Notes: a model not told the origin generated them from the letters alone. Positions 36,616 through 46,071 are shown, counted from the first letter of the stretch. The stretch is 64,000 bases of DNA from Panorpa germanica (GCA_963678705.1 OY783204.1:13774759-13838758), one strand, 5' to 3'. A program made the numbers and translations.

Positions 36616-37317
36616 TTACTTGGTTATATCTAAAAACATATCAAATCCTTTTCTGTATCGCCCTTTATTTAAGTCACTATTTTTATCTATTACCATAAAG
36701 GAATATTTATTTGAATCCCAACATAAATTACAAACTTGTTTAAACTCTAGAAAACTTGAAAAGTCAAAGTTAACATGATCATCATATATATGCTTTAAAT
36801 TTAAGTCATCTTGCTTGAATAATATAATAAAATTAGTATTATCCCGTATTAATTGCTTTGGAATTTTGCTGTAAGTCTGACATAAATAGAAAGAGTCTAT
36901 CAAATTATGACGGCCCATGCTAAAAAAATTTCGAATATTATTTTGTTTATCGCAAGCAACATCATCAAATATGAATATAGAATTTGGGCTAGCATCTTCA
37001 GGTCTAATAATCTCTTTATTGTCAGTGTATGTACAGTATCCCATACCATTAATATTCTTCATAATTTGTTGTAATATTTTATATTTTGGTTGATATAAAG
37101 ATTTTGAATAAATGTATATATTTTTAAATCGCAACCCATTTGGATGTTCAATTAGATTAAACATAACATTAGTGTTTCCACAGTTTGAAGGTCCACAAAT
37201 AATGCATCTAATGTCGTTTGGTAAAAGTGATCCATGTTTTAAATTATTAGTGTAATTATTACTTTGATTATCTACATTCTTTACAGAAAGAGTTTGTTTT
37301 TGCTTTACAAACTTCAT
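36616..37317 (-). CDS. ATP: A32-type DNA-packaging ATPase with altered Walker A, copy 1
   Basis: Homologue of the FtsK/HerA-type packaging ATPases of Polintons and large DNA viruses, which would pump the genome into the capsid. Intact 233-aa frame. Walker A is GPSNCGNT at residues 42-49, with Asn48 where the family has Lys. Walker B is SIFIFDDV (Asp118, Asp119). The arginine/QT region (LCQTYSKIPKQLIRDN) is present. The same K-to-N change occurs in copy 2, so it predates the duplication, and loss of this lysine normally abolishes ATP hydrolysis. The gene is divergent from the PLA2-like gene across a repeated intergenic region. Confidence 0.88.
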   Translation of the reverse strand: MKFVKQKQTLSVKNVDNQSNNYTNNLKHGSLLPNDIRCIICGPSNCGNTNVMFNLIEHPNGLRFKNIYIYSKSLYQPKYKILQQIMKNINGMGYCTYTDNKEIIRPEDASPNSIFIFDDVACDKQNNIRNFFSMGRHNLIDSFYLCQTYSKIPKQLIRDNTNFIILFKQDDLNLKHIYDDHVNFDFSSFLEFKQVCNLCWDSNKYSFMVIDKNSDLNKGRYRKGFDMFLDITK

Positions 37318-37536
37318 TGTTTAACCAGGCATGTGTTATAAACTAATGGAATACATTTTAAATGTTTAATCTTTATATATGAAAATATTATAAAGTATAA
37401 AATTGGATGATAGCACATACTTTGGTCAGTATGATAAAAAGTAATAAACTAATAGAATACATTTTAAATGTTTAATCTTTATATATGAAAATATTATAAA
37501 GTATAAAATTGGATGATAGCACATACTTTGGTCAGT
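37318..37536. promoter_or_regulatory. Divergent intergenic region with two 106-bp repeats, copy 1
   Basis: Lies between the ATPase start (minus) and the PLA2-like start (plus). Two direct copies of a 106-bp unit begin near 37,338 and 37,444, each containing GGATGATAGCACATACTTTGG and ending at an ATG (GTCAGTATGATAAAA). The duplication thus doubles a 5' region together with its start codon. A shared bidirectional promoter is the natural inference; no core motif is certain. Confidence 0.55.
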
Positions 37537-38387
37537 ATGATAAAAGTAAAGAAAGGTGATGGTCTTATTGATAAACTAATCAATAAATTACCTTTTGAGT
37601 TGCACTTGCCTGGCACTTGCACAACTATTGCGGTCCTGGAACACGTTTAATAGAACGTTTAAACCGAGGAGATCAAGCAGTTAATGCATTGGACTCAGCT
37701 TGCAAAGAACATGACATTGCATATCACCGCTATAAAGATTTAAGTAAAAGACACGTAGCTGATAAAATACTGATTGAGAAAGCTTGGAAGCAATATTTTT
37801 CTAAAGATTCAAAGTTAAGTGAACGTTTAGCATCATTACTTTTTGCTAATATCATGAATATAAAAACCAAACTTGGAATAGGGTTGAAACGAAATAAAAA
37901 AATTAAAAAGAAGAAAATAAAGGGTAGCGGAAAGGTCAAGCATAGTATGGCAGCATTAAAGAAAGCTATTCTTAATGCTCGTGGTGCGCTAAAAAATACT
38001 TTAATTAACCCTGATAATCCTAAGAGTGTGTCAAAAGCTATTAAAATTGCATCACAAGCCGCAAAACAATCAATTAATAAAAAGTCAAAATTTAAAGTTA
38101 ATAAACTAAGAATAATTCCTATACCAAAAGTAGGTGGTTTTCTACCATTTCTAATTCCATTATTTGCGGGATTATCAGCACTAGGTGGATTGGCAGGTGG
38201 TGTTGCAGGTGTTGCAAAAGCAATAAATGAGGCAAAGGATGCAAAAAAAATGTTAGCAGAAACTCAAAAACATAACCAAACTATGGAGGAAATTGCTATT
38301 GGAAAATCTGGCAAAGGAATTTATTTAAAACCTTATAAAAAAGGGTTAGGATTATATATTAATCCGTATCCAAAAAACTTTCGTTGA
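37537..38387 (+). pseudogene. Phospholipase A2-like, hydrophobic-domain virion protein, copy 1 (5' frameshift)
   Basis: A parvovirus-VP1-type PLA2 domain: calcium loop YCGPGT followed by catalytic ACKEHDIAYH (His-Asp pair). A basic stretch follows (KRNKKIKKKKIKGSGK), then a glycine/alanine-rich hydrophobic segment (FLPFLIPLFAGLSALGG...) that could perturb membranes, and a C-terminus with GKGIYLKPYKKGLGLY. Such a protein would help the particle breach a membrane on entry. The long frame 37,617-38,387 has no ATG upstream of the calcium loop. The likely native start is ATG 37,537 in another frame, giving GDGLIDKLINKLPFELHLPG. The two are separated by a frameshift at a repeated CACTTGC (37,603-37,609 and 37,614-37,620). 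Copy 2 shares this break. Otherwise complete. Confidence 0.8.
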
Positions 38388-38757
38388 AGCTACCTAAACG
38401 AGCCCTTACTGATGTTGATTTAAGAAAATATGCAAAGAAATTTAATATCCCTCACTTTAGAGGGTATTCATGAGAAATGATTTGCCTAAAAAAATGTATA
38501 TAAATGAAAGTGGTATAATAAATTTAGATGATAAAACATCAGTAGGAACACATTAAGTAGCTTACATAAAAAGAAATAAAAATATTTTATATTTTGATAG
38601 TTTTGGTAACCTTCAACCTCCAATAGAAGCAATTGAATACTTTAAAAATAATACTATTCAATATAACTATGATAGATTTCAAAAATTTAATACTGTAAAT
38701 TGTGGACATTTATGCTTACACTTTTTGTATTCAAATTCTTATATTTATAATAAATAA
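38384..38757 (+). pseudogene. PRO: Adenain-like cysteine protease, copy 1 (broken)
   Basis: The C48/adenain-type protease that matures capsid proteins in Polintons. Visible parts: LPKRALTDVDLRKYAKKFNIPHFRG, a catalytic His in GTH, Asp in YFDSFGN, and the Cys box NCGHLCLHFL. Breaks: no ATG at the expected start (TTG at 38,384, overlapping the PLA2 TGA); a 1-bp frameshift near 38,460-38,470 shared with copy 2; and, only here, TAA at the codon after the catalytic His, where copy 2 has TGG. Total length of about 124 codons is normal for a short adenain-like enzyme. Not functional as it stands. Confidence 0.85.
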
Positions 38758-38844
38758 TATATTGCTATAAATACCTGAGTTTTATTTTTAATTTGTTATT
38801 ACTATAACTAAGCTTATCGTGAAAGGATTTTTAAATAAAAAATA

Positions 38845-39576
38845 ATGTCTATGACATTTACAATTATTGGAAATAAATCCGTATTAAGCGCCGATATTTT
38901 CCCTCCTATAGATTTGTACGATGAACAGTTTGAATTGGGAATAGTCGACTTTCAGACATTTAATTCAATACCAAACATTGACGACACTAACAATAAATTT
39001 TATTATGGAGATGGTAAAGTTATTTCAATACCAGTGGGTTCATATGAATTGGAAGATATTCAGGAATATTTAAGGTTAAGCATTGGTGATTCTAGAGTAA
39101 TAAAACACAACAGCGAATTTAAGGACAAAGCTGATAAGCAAATTAAAGAAGTATTTTTAAATTTAACTGCAAATACAAATACCCTTCAAAGTAAGATAAT
39201 ATGTACTGAAAAAATAGATTTTTCGAAAGAAAATTGTATTGGTTCATTACTAGGATTTAATAAGCAAGTATTAGAACCTAATAAATTACATGTATCTAAC
39301 TTAGCGGTAAACATTATTAAAGTAAATAACATACGTATTGAATGTAATATTACATCCGGTTCCTATCTAAACGGACGTTTAGTACACACAATTCATGAGT
39401 TTTCACCAGCAGTTCCACCAGGATATAAGATAATAGAAATTCCAAAGCAAATCATTTATCTTCCAATCGTTGTACAGAAAATAGATAATATTTCTATAAA
39501 AATTGTTAATAAAGAAGGTGAACTTATCAATTTTAGAAAAGAAAAAATTTCCTGCAGATTACGAAAGATTCAATAA
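38845..39576 (+). CDS. mCP: Minor capsid (penton) protein, copy 1
   Basis: Single-jelly-roll minor capsid protein of Polintons, expected at the five-fold vertices. Intact 243-aa frame from ATG. Recognisable from the N-terminal block MTFTIIGNKSVLSADIFPP, LYDEQFELGIVDFQTFNSIPNI and NNKFYYGDGK followed by IPVGSYELEDI. Compared with copy 2 it has a 6-bp deletion near the C-terminus (CRLRKIQ versus CRLHIRKIQ) and a few substitutions. Its stop overlaps the next small ORF (TAATG). Confidence 0.85.
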   Translation: MSMTFTIIGNKSVLSADIFPPIDLYDEQFELGIVDFQTFNSIPNIDDTNNKFYYGDGKVISIPVGSYELEDIQEYLRLSIGDSRVIKHNSEFKDKADKQIKEVFLNLTANTNTLQSKIICTEKIDFSKENCIGSLLGFNKQVLEPNKLHVSNLAVNIIKVNNIRIECNITSGSYLNGRLVHTIHEFSPAVPPGYKIIEIPKQIIYLPIVVQKIDNISIKIVNKEGELINFRKEKISCRLRKIQ

Positions 39577-39722
39577 TGGGTATATGTCATAATTTAAAAA
39601 CAATATATAATTCGTCGTTTAATCAAATTCAGCGTAGTCCAACCAAGCCTTTTAAGAGGATAACATTAAAAAATAAACAGTTTCTTAAGTCGTTAGGATT
39701 TAAAATAATAACTCTACAATGA
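39576..39722 (+). CDS. 48-aa protein between minor and major capsid genes, copy 1
   Basis: ATG at 39,576 overlaps the minor capsid TAA (TAATG); its own TGA (39,720-39,722) overlaps the major capsid ATG (ATGA). The peptide starts MGICHNLKTIYNSS, then SPTKPFKRITLKNKQF and ends SLGFKIITLQ: basic, no membrane segment. The double stop/start overlap argues that this is a real translated spacer gene, perhaps coupled to the capsid genes. Copy 2 has lost the ATG (ATA). I do not know its function. Confidence 0.6.
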   Translation: MGICHNLKTIYNSSFNQIQRSPTKPFKRITLKNKQFLKSLGFKIITLQ

Positions 39723-40774
39723 CCGCTCATATGCTTAATATTGAAGATAAAATCGTTTTCGATGAATCTATAAGTCAATATGAGATACATACATATAATC
39801 CATATTCTACAAGTACTTTTGAAAATAATGACGAAATCCGTATCCCAATAAATCAACATAATGTTTTTACTTTACCATCTGAATCATATTTATATATTGA
39901 AGGCAAGACAAAAGACACTTCAAAAGCTACACCAGTCTTCATACTAAATGGCATTCTATATTTGTTTGAAACTATAAGATATGAAATAAATTCTGTTGAA
40001 ATTGATTCAAATAGAAATCCTGGTATAACATCTACTATGAAAGGTTATGTTTCGCATAACAATAACGATATTCATGTTCAAAATTTTGGCTAGTGTGATA
40101 AGGATACCAATATAATAGATAAAAATGGAAACTTCAGTGTATGTATTCCTCTTAAAACGATATTTGGTTTTTGTGAAGATTTCGAAAAAATTATTTTACC
40201 AGTAAAGCATGAATTAATATTAGTTCGATCAAAAAACGATAATAACGCTATTTTGATAGAAGAACTAAAAGAAGTATTACCAAAAGTTGTCATTGAAAAG
40301 ATTTCTTGGCGAATGCCCCACGTTCAAGTCTCAGACAAAAAGAAATTGGATTTATTACAAACAATAGAACGTGATAGATCATTATATATTGGTTTTCGAG
40401 CGTGGGAACTATACGAATATCCTGCCTTGTCAAGTTCAACAAATCAAACCTGGTCAATAAAAACAACTACATCTCTTGAAAAACCACGTTATGTCATATT
40501 AGGATTACAAAGGGAATCTAAAAATGACATTACAAAGGATATGAGTAAATTTGATACTTGTAATTTAAGAAATGTAAAATTATATCTAAATTCTGAAATA
40601 TACCCATACGACAACTTGAACTTGGATTACAATAATAATAAATATTTGGTAGCCTATGAAATGTATGCAAATTTTCAAAAATCTTACTATGATAAAAATC
40701 CAAACCCTGTTTTAAATTTAAAAGATTTTAAAGAAAAAGCACCCCTAATAGTTATAGATTGTTCAAAACAGAAA
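39719..40774 (+). pseudogene. MCP: Major capsid protein (double jelly-roll), copy 1, stop and 3' truncation
   Basis: The main shell protein of the Polinton virion. N-terminal part 39,719-40,093 shows DEIRIPINQHNVFTLPSES, YLYIEGKTKDTS and SVEIDSNRNPGITSTMKGYVS. An in-frame TAG at 40,091-40,093 interrupts it, and the frame then continues open (IPLKTIFGFCEDF, ILPVKHELILVRS, RAWELYEYPALSS, TTSLEKPRYVILGLQ). At 40,774 the gene is cut by the duplication junction and the frame runs into foreign polymerase sequence, stopping at 40,819. It is thus both nonsense-mutated and missing its last part. Confidence 0.9.
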
Positions 40775-40775
40775 A

Positions 40776-41093
40776 CACTTTATAGGACTAAGATCGAAAA
40801 TGTATACAATAAAAGTTAATAATAATGATATTATAAAAAAAATAAAAGGAGTAAAGACAAGTGTAGTAAAAAACCATATTTCTTTTGAAGATTATGAAAA
40901 TTGTTTAAGAACTTTAAATGAAAAGAAAATGTACTCAAAGAGGAATAGTTTCAAAATTGCATAATGTGTACTTTATTAAGCAAAAAAAATTGCTTTAAGT
41001 CCTTTTGATGATAAACGGTGTATTATAAAAAATAGTACCGATACTTTGCCTTGGGGTTTTGATAGTTTTAGTGAGAGCGATTTATTGTTATAA
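40776..41093 (+). pseudogene. Duplicated polymerase C-terminal fragment
   Basis: Repeats 33,462-33,779. It holds [12 protein letters not shown], the frameshift near 40,929, and the final SPFDDKRCII...WGFDS segment with stop at 41,091. It has no start and is a by-product of the duplication. Confidence 0.9.
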
Positions 41094-41158
41094 GTATATT
41101 TTTAATGTAAAAATAAATACATATTTATAATAACCAATAGTTTTATTTATTTAAAATG

Positions 41159-42088
41159 TTATACAATATTTTTAGCATCTATCCAACTGTTATGAGATTT
41201 ATCTAAACCTAACCACTTTACAAAAACTCTTTTTCCTTTTTTCTGTAAAACTTTCTCAACTAGATATATATCTGGATATATTGTTTTTTGTAGTTCTTGT
41301 TCGTAAAACGCGCCTGCAATTGATTGGCCAAGAGAATCATTAGGTAAATATGTAACTGGATTAGTTAGTTGTACTTTTGATATAGTAAATATTTCGGTAC
41401 TCCAGTTAGGAGTATACCCTTTTGCAAATAATGATTTGGTTTTGCTTAAACGAACATAATCTCCAACTTTATATTGACTTAAACCGACCCTTTTTATTCT
41501 ATTGTATACATTTCCTAATAATTTTTTTTCATTTTTTATTGATACTTGAGATGGCTTCATATTAATTGTTGAATGATGAGAATTATTATATTTCTTAACA
41601 AGTGCATCAATGTTTTTAATCCAATTATAGTTGCCTTTTATACTAAAATATTTCCACATGGCATTTTTTAGAGTTCTATTAAATCTTTCAACAATCGATG
41701 CTTTCATATTACTAAATGTACTATAATGGTTTATATCATACGAATCTATAACTTTTTTAAATTCAGTGTTATAAAATTCCTTTCCGTTATCTGTCTGTAA
41801 GTTTTTCGGAACCTTATTCTTATTTTTTAATAAAATATTTTCAAATGCAACAGTAACGTCTTTTGCAGATTTTGATTTTACTGGAACTGCCCATGCATAT
41901 TTAGAAAATATATCAATTACTGTGAGTAAATACTTGTAACCTTTGTTCTCTTTTGCATACGGAATCATTTCTACTAAATCAGCTTGCCAAAAATCATTTA
42001 GACCTTTTATGATTACATGTCTACGCTTATAGTTTTTAAGTGCAGGTTTATGTAACTCATTAATTATACCTATTTTTGTTTTGCTCAT
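41159..42088 (-). CDS. INT: Polinton integrase with chromodomain, copy 2
   Basis: Intact 309-aa frame with D37, D100, E134 and the C-terminal chromodomain. It differs from copy 1 at a handful of residues (STEIFTIS here versus STELCTIS; YLPND versus YLLND; KTIYPD versus KTKYPD). Both copies staying open, while neighbouring genes decay, may be chance over a short time and does not prove selection. Upstream gene order is the same as in copy 1. Confidence 0.92.
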   Translation of the reverse strand: MSKTKIGIINELHKPALKNYKRRHVIIKGLNDFWQADLVEMIPYAKENKGYKYLLTVIDIFSKYAWAVPVKSKSAKDVTVAFENILLKNKNKVPKNLQTDNGKEFYNTEFKKVIDSYDINHYSTFSNMKASIVERFNRTLKNAMWKYFSIKGNYNWIKNIDALVKKYNNSHHSTINMKPSQVSIKNEKKLLGNVYNRIKRVGLSQYKVGDYVRLSKTKSLFAKGYTPNWSTEIFTISKVQLTNPVTYLPNDSLGQSIAGAFYEQELQKTIYPDIYLVEKVLQKKGKRVFVKWLGLDKSHNSWIDAKNIV

Positions 42089-42110
42089 ACTTATTATTAC
42101 ACAAAATTTA

Positions 42111-42329
42111 TCAAGAACTAATATCTAAACTATGTTTTGTTTTTAATTCTGTAATTAATGTTGCAATTTTTTTATTTACTTCAATAAAGTTATCAATATA
42201 AGCATCATGAATATCTTTCTCTACAGCTTTTAAACGTCTATCTATAATAATTAAATCATTTTTTGATACTGTTTCGTGCCGAGTAATTTTTTTCTTATGT
42301 ATATGTACTCCAAATTTGTTAATAGTCAT
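42111..42329 (-). CDS. 72-aa protein, copy 2
   Basis: Same small basic protein as at 34,797-35,015 with Asp for Asn at residue 46. Its frame and spacing to the integrase (22 bp) are preserved. No function recognised. Confidence 0.6.
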   Translation of the reverse strand: MTINKFGVHIHKKKITRHETVSKNDLIIIDRRLKAVEKDIHDAYIDNFIEVNKKIATLITELKTKHSLDISS

Positions 42330-42385
42330 GTTACTTACATGAGTAGTTATAAATTAATGAAAAAGAAGGGAATGTGTTTAAGTAT

Positions 42386-43702
42386 TTATATAATAATATT
42401 AGCTTCTTTTAATTCTTCAACTATTGAAATAATTTCATTGTCATGTGATGTATTGCCCGCCATTTTTGAACTAATAAGTAGTTGTAATCTTTCAACTAAT
42501 TCATTTGGGTCATCCCAGTAAATGAAATCCTTTTGATTATTGTTTAAAGTCATAAAGTTTGGTATTAAATTGCCACCTCCTAAACGTTTATTATTTTGTA
42601 AACCAACTGAAGTCATAAAGTTTGGTATTAAATTGCCACCTCCTAAACGTTTATTATTTTGTAAACCAACTGATGACTTACGCTGCAAAAGTCTTGATCG
42701 AACGTTTTGTAATCTTTCTGAAGAATATGGTGTTGAAGACGCTGAGGCACTTAATTTTGTTTGAGGAGGAAATAATAGCGATATAATTTTTTTGTATTTT
42801 ATACCTTTGTTAGATTTAATTTTACCATTAGGTGAATATAATGTTCTATGTGCATTAGTATCATTTAAAATTGTTTTATAATCCTCTAAATCTTCCTCAC
42901 TATAAATATTTGCGCTTGGATCTATTTTAAAAAGCAATTCATATAATCCGGGGGATGACTTATATTTTTTATTTCCTATTATAATACCCTCTTTATCAAA
43001 CGTAACCAGTGTTTTTCCTAATATTAAATTACCATCTTCTAAATTTATACCAAATGTATGATCAAATATACTTGGATCACCTTCTCGTCTATTAAAATCA
43101 ATTAAATATTGAAAGGCGTATTTATCAACTTGTTTTTTATAATTTTCTTTAACTTCAGACAGTTTTATAGATGTCTTAAATAAGTTTGGATCATGTACTC
43201 TACTATATTCTAAGGGTTCATTTGATTCAAAAACTTCATCATCTAACTGACTAAGTTCCATTGTTGGTTCTTTAGCTAATGTTAAATCATTTTGCTGTTC
43301 TGGTATAAATGTAGAGTCTAGGGGTTCTTTTAACATGTTATTTAACTTAGATTTAATTGTTTTAACCTTGAAATCATACGGTTTTGTATCAATATCTTGT
43401 TTGATTGGTAGCGCTAATTTAATATTGGAAGTACTTTTATTAGCTAGTATATTTAGTGGTGTAGTTATTGGTTCAAGCTGTTTGTCAAAGTACCTTTGTG
43501 CCTCAGATTCTCCTAGTTTTAATGCGAGATACTTTTGTCTTATAGAATCGCTTGATTTAATAATATCGCATGTTAATTTTTTATCTTCATCATTAGTAGT
43601 ATTGCTTATTATTTTACGTTTACTATTCTTTTTTTTAAATCTGGTAGGAGGAGTCTTTATTTTAACCACAGTATTTTTTGCACGCTTCTTTGATTTAAAC
43701 AT
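42386..43702 (-). CDS. DUF8207-like protein (438 aa), copy 2
   Basis: Intact, with the same basic N-terminus, DUF8207-like middle, exact 21-residue internal duplication and YWDDPNELVERL C-terminus as copy 1. There are few substitutions (for example KKNSK for KRNSK near residue 24 and LALPIK for LAQPIK near 98). The shared internal duplication arose before the 7.31-kb event. Confidence 0.75.
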   Translation of the reverse strand: MFKSKKRAKNTVVKIKTPPTRFKKKNSKRKIISNTTNDEDKKLTCDIIKSSDSIRQKYLALKLGESEAQRYFDKQLEPITTPLNILANKSTSNIKLALPIKQDIDTKPYDFKVKTIKSKLNNMLKEPLDSTFIPEQQNDLTLAKEPTMELSQLDDEVFESNEPLEYSRVHDPNLFKTSIKLSEVKENYKKQVDKYAFQYLIDFNRREGDPSIFDHTFGINLEDGNLILGKTLVTFDKEGIIIGNKKYKSSPGLYELLFKIDPSANIYSEEDLEDYKTILNDTNAHRTLYSPNGKIKSNKGIKYKKIISLLFPPQTKLSASASSTPYSSERLQNVRSRLLQRKSSVGLQNNKRLGGGNLIPNFMTSVGLQNNKRLGGGNLIPNFMTLNNNQKDFIYWDDPNELVERLQLLISSKMAGNTSHDNEIISIVEELKEANIII

Positions 43703-43724
43703 GGTTACATGTAAACTTTATGCA

Positions 43725-43863
43725 ACTTGAACGTAATGGGAACGTAATTTGAACGTAAATTAAACGTAATGGGAACGTAAATTCAACGTAATGGTAACGT
43801 AATCAATGTATATTGAACGTAATGGGAACGTAAATTCAACGTAATGGGAACGTAATTAATGTT
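43725..43863. repeat. AACGTAAT iteron-like array, copy 2
   Basis: Counterpart of 36,411-36,545 with nearly the same spacing of AACGTAAT units. One unit reads TATTGAACG where copy 1 has TTTGAACG. It lies upstream of the copy-2 DUF8207-like gene. Confidence 0.7.
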
Positions 43864-43929
43864 TATTAAGATAATAAATGCATGTTATTATGAAGATGGT
43901 TACCTCAACACTGATTATTATTGTAAAGG

Positions 43930-44631
43930 TTACTTGGTTATATCTAAAAACATATCAAATCCTTTTCTGTATCGCCCTTTATTTAAGTCACTATTTTTAT
44001 CTATTACCATAAAGGAATATTTATTTGAATCCCAACATAAATTACAAACTTGTTTAAACTCTAGAAAACTTGGAAAGTCAAAGTTAACATGATCATCATA
44101 TATATGCTTTAAATTTAAGTCATCTTGCTTGAATAATATAATAAAAATAGTATTATCCCGTATTAATTGCTTTGGAATTTTGCTGTAAGTCTGACATAAA
44201 TAGAAAGAGTCTATCAAATTATGACGGCCCATGCTAAAAAAATTTCGAATATTATTTTGTTTATCGCAAGCAACATCATCAAATATGAATATAGAATTTG
44301 GGCTAGCATCTTCAGGTCTAATAATCTCTTTATTGTCAGTGTATGTATAGTATCCCATACCATTAATATTCTTCATAATTTGTTGTAATATTTTATATTT
44401 TGGTTGATATAAAGATTTTGAATAAATGTATATATTTTTAAATCGCAACCCATTTGGATGTTCAATTAGATTAAACATAACATTAGTGTTTCCACAGTTT
44501 GAAGGTCCACAAATAATGCATCTAATGTCGTTTGGTAAAAGTGATCCATGTTTTAAATTATTAGTGTAATTATTACTTTGATTATCTACATTCTTTACAG
44601 AAAGAGTTTGTTTTTGCTTTACAAACTTCAT
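43930..44631 (-). CDS. ATP: A32-type packaging ATPase with altered Walker A, copy 2
   Basis: Intact 233-aa frame. Walker A again reads GPSNCGNT (Asn48 for Lys) and Walker B IFIFDDV is kept. Substitutions relative to copy 1 include Y95 for C95 and DFPSF for DFSSF. The identical lysine loss in both copies dates it before the duplication. Confidence 0.88.
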   Translation of the reverse strand: MKFVKQKQTLSVKNVDNQSNNYTNNLKHGSLLPNDIRCIICGPSNCGNTNVMFNLIEHPNGLRFKNIYIYSKSLYQPKYKILQQIMKNINGMGYYTYTDNKEIIRPEDASPNSIFIFDDVACDKQNNIRNFFSMGRHNLIDSFYLCQTYSKIPKQLIRDNTIFIILFKQDDLNLKHIYDDHVNFDFPSFLEFKQVCNLCWDSNKYSFMVIDKNSDLNKGRYRKGFDMFLDITK

Positions 44632-44850
44632 TGTTTAACCAGGCATGTGTTATAAACTAATGGAATACATTTTAAATGTTTAATCTTTATATATGAAAAT
44701 ATTATAAAGTATAAAATTGGATGATAGCACATACTTTGGTCAGTATGATAAAAAGTAATAAACTAATAGAATACATTTTAAATGTTTAATCTTTATATAT
44801 GAAAATATTATAAAGTATAAAATTGGATGATAGCACATACTTTGGTCAGT
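44632..44850. promoter_or_regulatory. Divergent intergenic region with two 106-bp repeats, copy 2
   Basis: Same arrangement as 37,318-37,536: two direct 106-bp units between the divergent ATPase and PLA2-like genes. The repeat pair therefore already existed before the 7.31-kb duplication. Confidence 0.55.
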
Positions 44851-45701
44851 ATGATAAAAGTAAAGAAAGGTGATGGTCTTATTGATAAACTAATCAATAA
44901 ATTACCTTTTGAGTTGCACTTGCCTGGCACTTGCACAACTATTGCGGTCCTGGAACACGTTTAATAGAACGTTTAAACCGAGGAGATCAAGCAGTTAATG
45001 CATTGGACTCAGCTTGCAAAGAACATGACATTGCATATCACCGCTATAAAGATTTAAGTAAAAGACACGTAGCTAATAAAATACTGATTGAGAAAGCTTG
45101 GAAGCAATATTTTTCTAAAGATTCAAAGTTAAGTGAACGTTTAGCATTATTACTTGTTGCTAATATCATGAATATAAAAACCAAACTTGGAATGGGGTTG
45201 AAACGAAATAAAAAAATTAAAAAGAAGAAAATAAAGGGTAGCGGAAAGGTCAAGCATAGTATGGCAGCATTAAAGAAAGCTATTCTTAATGCTCGTGGTG
45301 CGCTAAAAAATACTTTAATTAACCCTGATAATCCTAAGAGTGTGTCAAAAGCTATTAAAATTGCATCACAAGCCGCAAAACAATCAATTAATAAAAAGTC
45401 AAAATTTAAAGTTAATAAACTAAGAATAATTCCTATACCAAAAGTTGGTGGTTTTCTACCATTTCTAATTCCATTATTTGCGGGATTATCAGCACTAGGT
45501 GGATTGGCAGGTGGTGTTGCAGGTGTTGCAAAAGCAATAAATGAGGCAAAGGATGCAAAAAAAATGTTAGCAGAAACTTAAAAACATAACCAAACTATGG
45601 AGGAAATTGCTATTGGAAAATCTGGCAAAGGAATTTATTTAAAACCTTATAAAAAAGGGTTAGGATTATATATTAATCCGTATCCAAAAAACTTTCGTTG
45701 A
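44851..45701 (+). pseudogene. Phospholipase A2-like protein, copy 2 (frameshift and stop)
   Basis: Shares the 5' frameshift at the CACTTGC repeat (44,917-44,934). The PLA2 loop YCGPGT, the HD pair and the hydrophobic segment are intact. A private CAA-to-TAA change at 45,579-45,581 ends the frame before the conserved C-terminal GKGIYLKPY block, which is still present downstream to 45,701. Confidence 0.8.
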
Positions 45702-46071
45702 AGCTACCTAAACGAGCCCTTACTGATGTTGATTTAAGAAAATATGCCAAGAAATTTAATATCCCTCACTTTAGAGGGTATTCATGAGAAATGATTTGCC
45801 TGAAAAAATGTATATAAATGAAAGTGGTATAATAAATTTAGATGATAAAACATCAGTAGGAACACATTGGGTAGCTTACATAAAAAGAAATAAAAATATT
45901 TTATATTTTGATAGTTTTGGTAACCTTCAACCTCCAATAGAAGCAATTGAATACTTTAAAAATAATACTATTCAATATAACTATGATAGATTTCAAAAAT
46001 TTAATACTGTAAATTGTGGACATTTATGCTTACACTTTTTGTATTCAAATTCTTATATTTATAATAAATAA
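45698..46071 (+). pseudogene. PRO: Adenain-like cysteine protease, copy 2 (5' frameshift only)
   Basis: The better-kept copy: 45,784-46,071 is open and holds GTHWVAYIKR (His), YFDSFGN (Asp) and NCGHLCLHFL (Cys), the full catalytic set. It shares with copy 1 the missing ATG and the 1-bp frameshift near 45,774-45,786 that separates the N-terminal LPKRALTDVDLRKYAKKF segment. A shorter protein starting at 45,784 would lack that segment. Confidence 0.85.

Larger units (their letters stand above)
33462..40774. repeat. Internal 7.31-kb tandem duplication, copy 1
   Basis: Runs from inside the polymerase C-terminal region to inside the major capsid gene. The same content recurs from 40,776 at an offset of 7,314 bp (7,320 bp after small indels near the minor capsid gene). 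At the junction the capsid sequence ends '...aaaacagaaa' (40,774), a single A (40,775) matches neither parent, and the polymerase sequence resumes 'cactttatagg' (40,776). The edges show no long homology, so an end-joining type event is more likely than homologous recombination. Confidence 0.93.
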
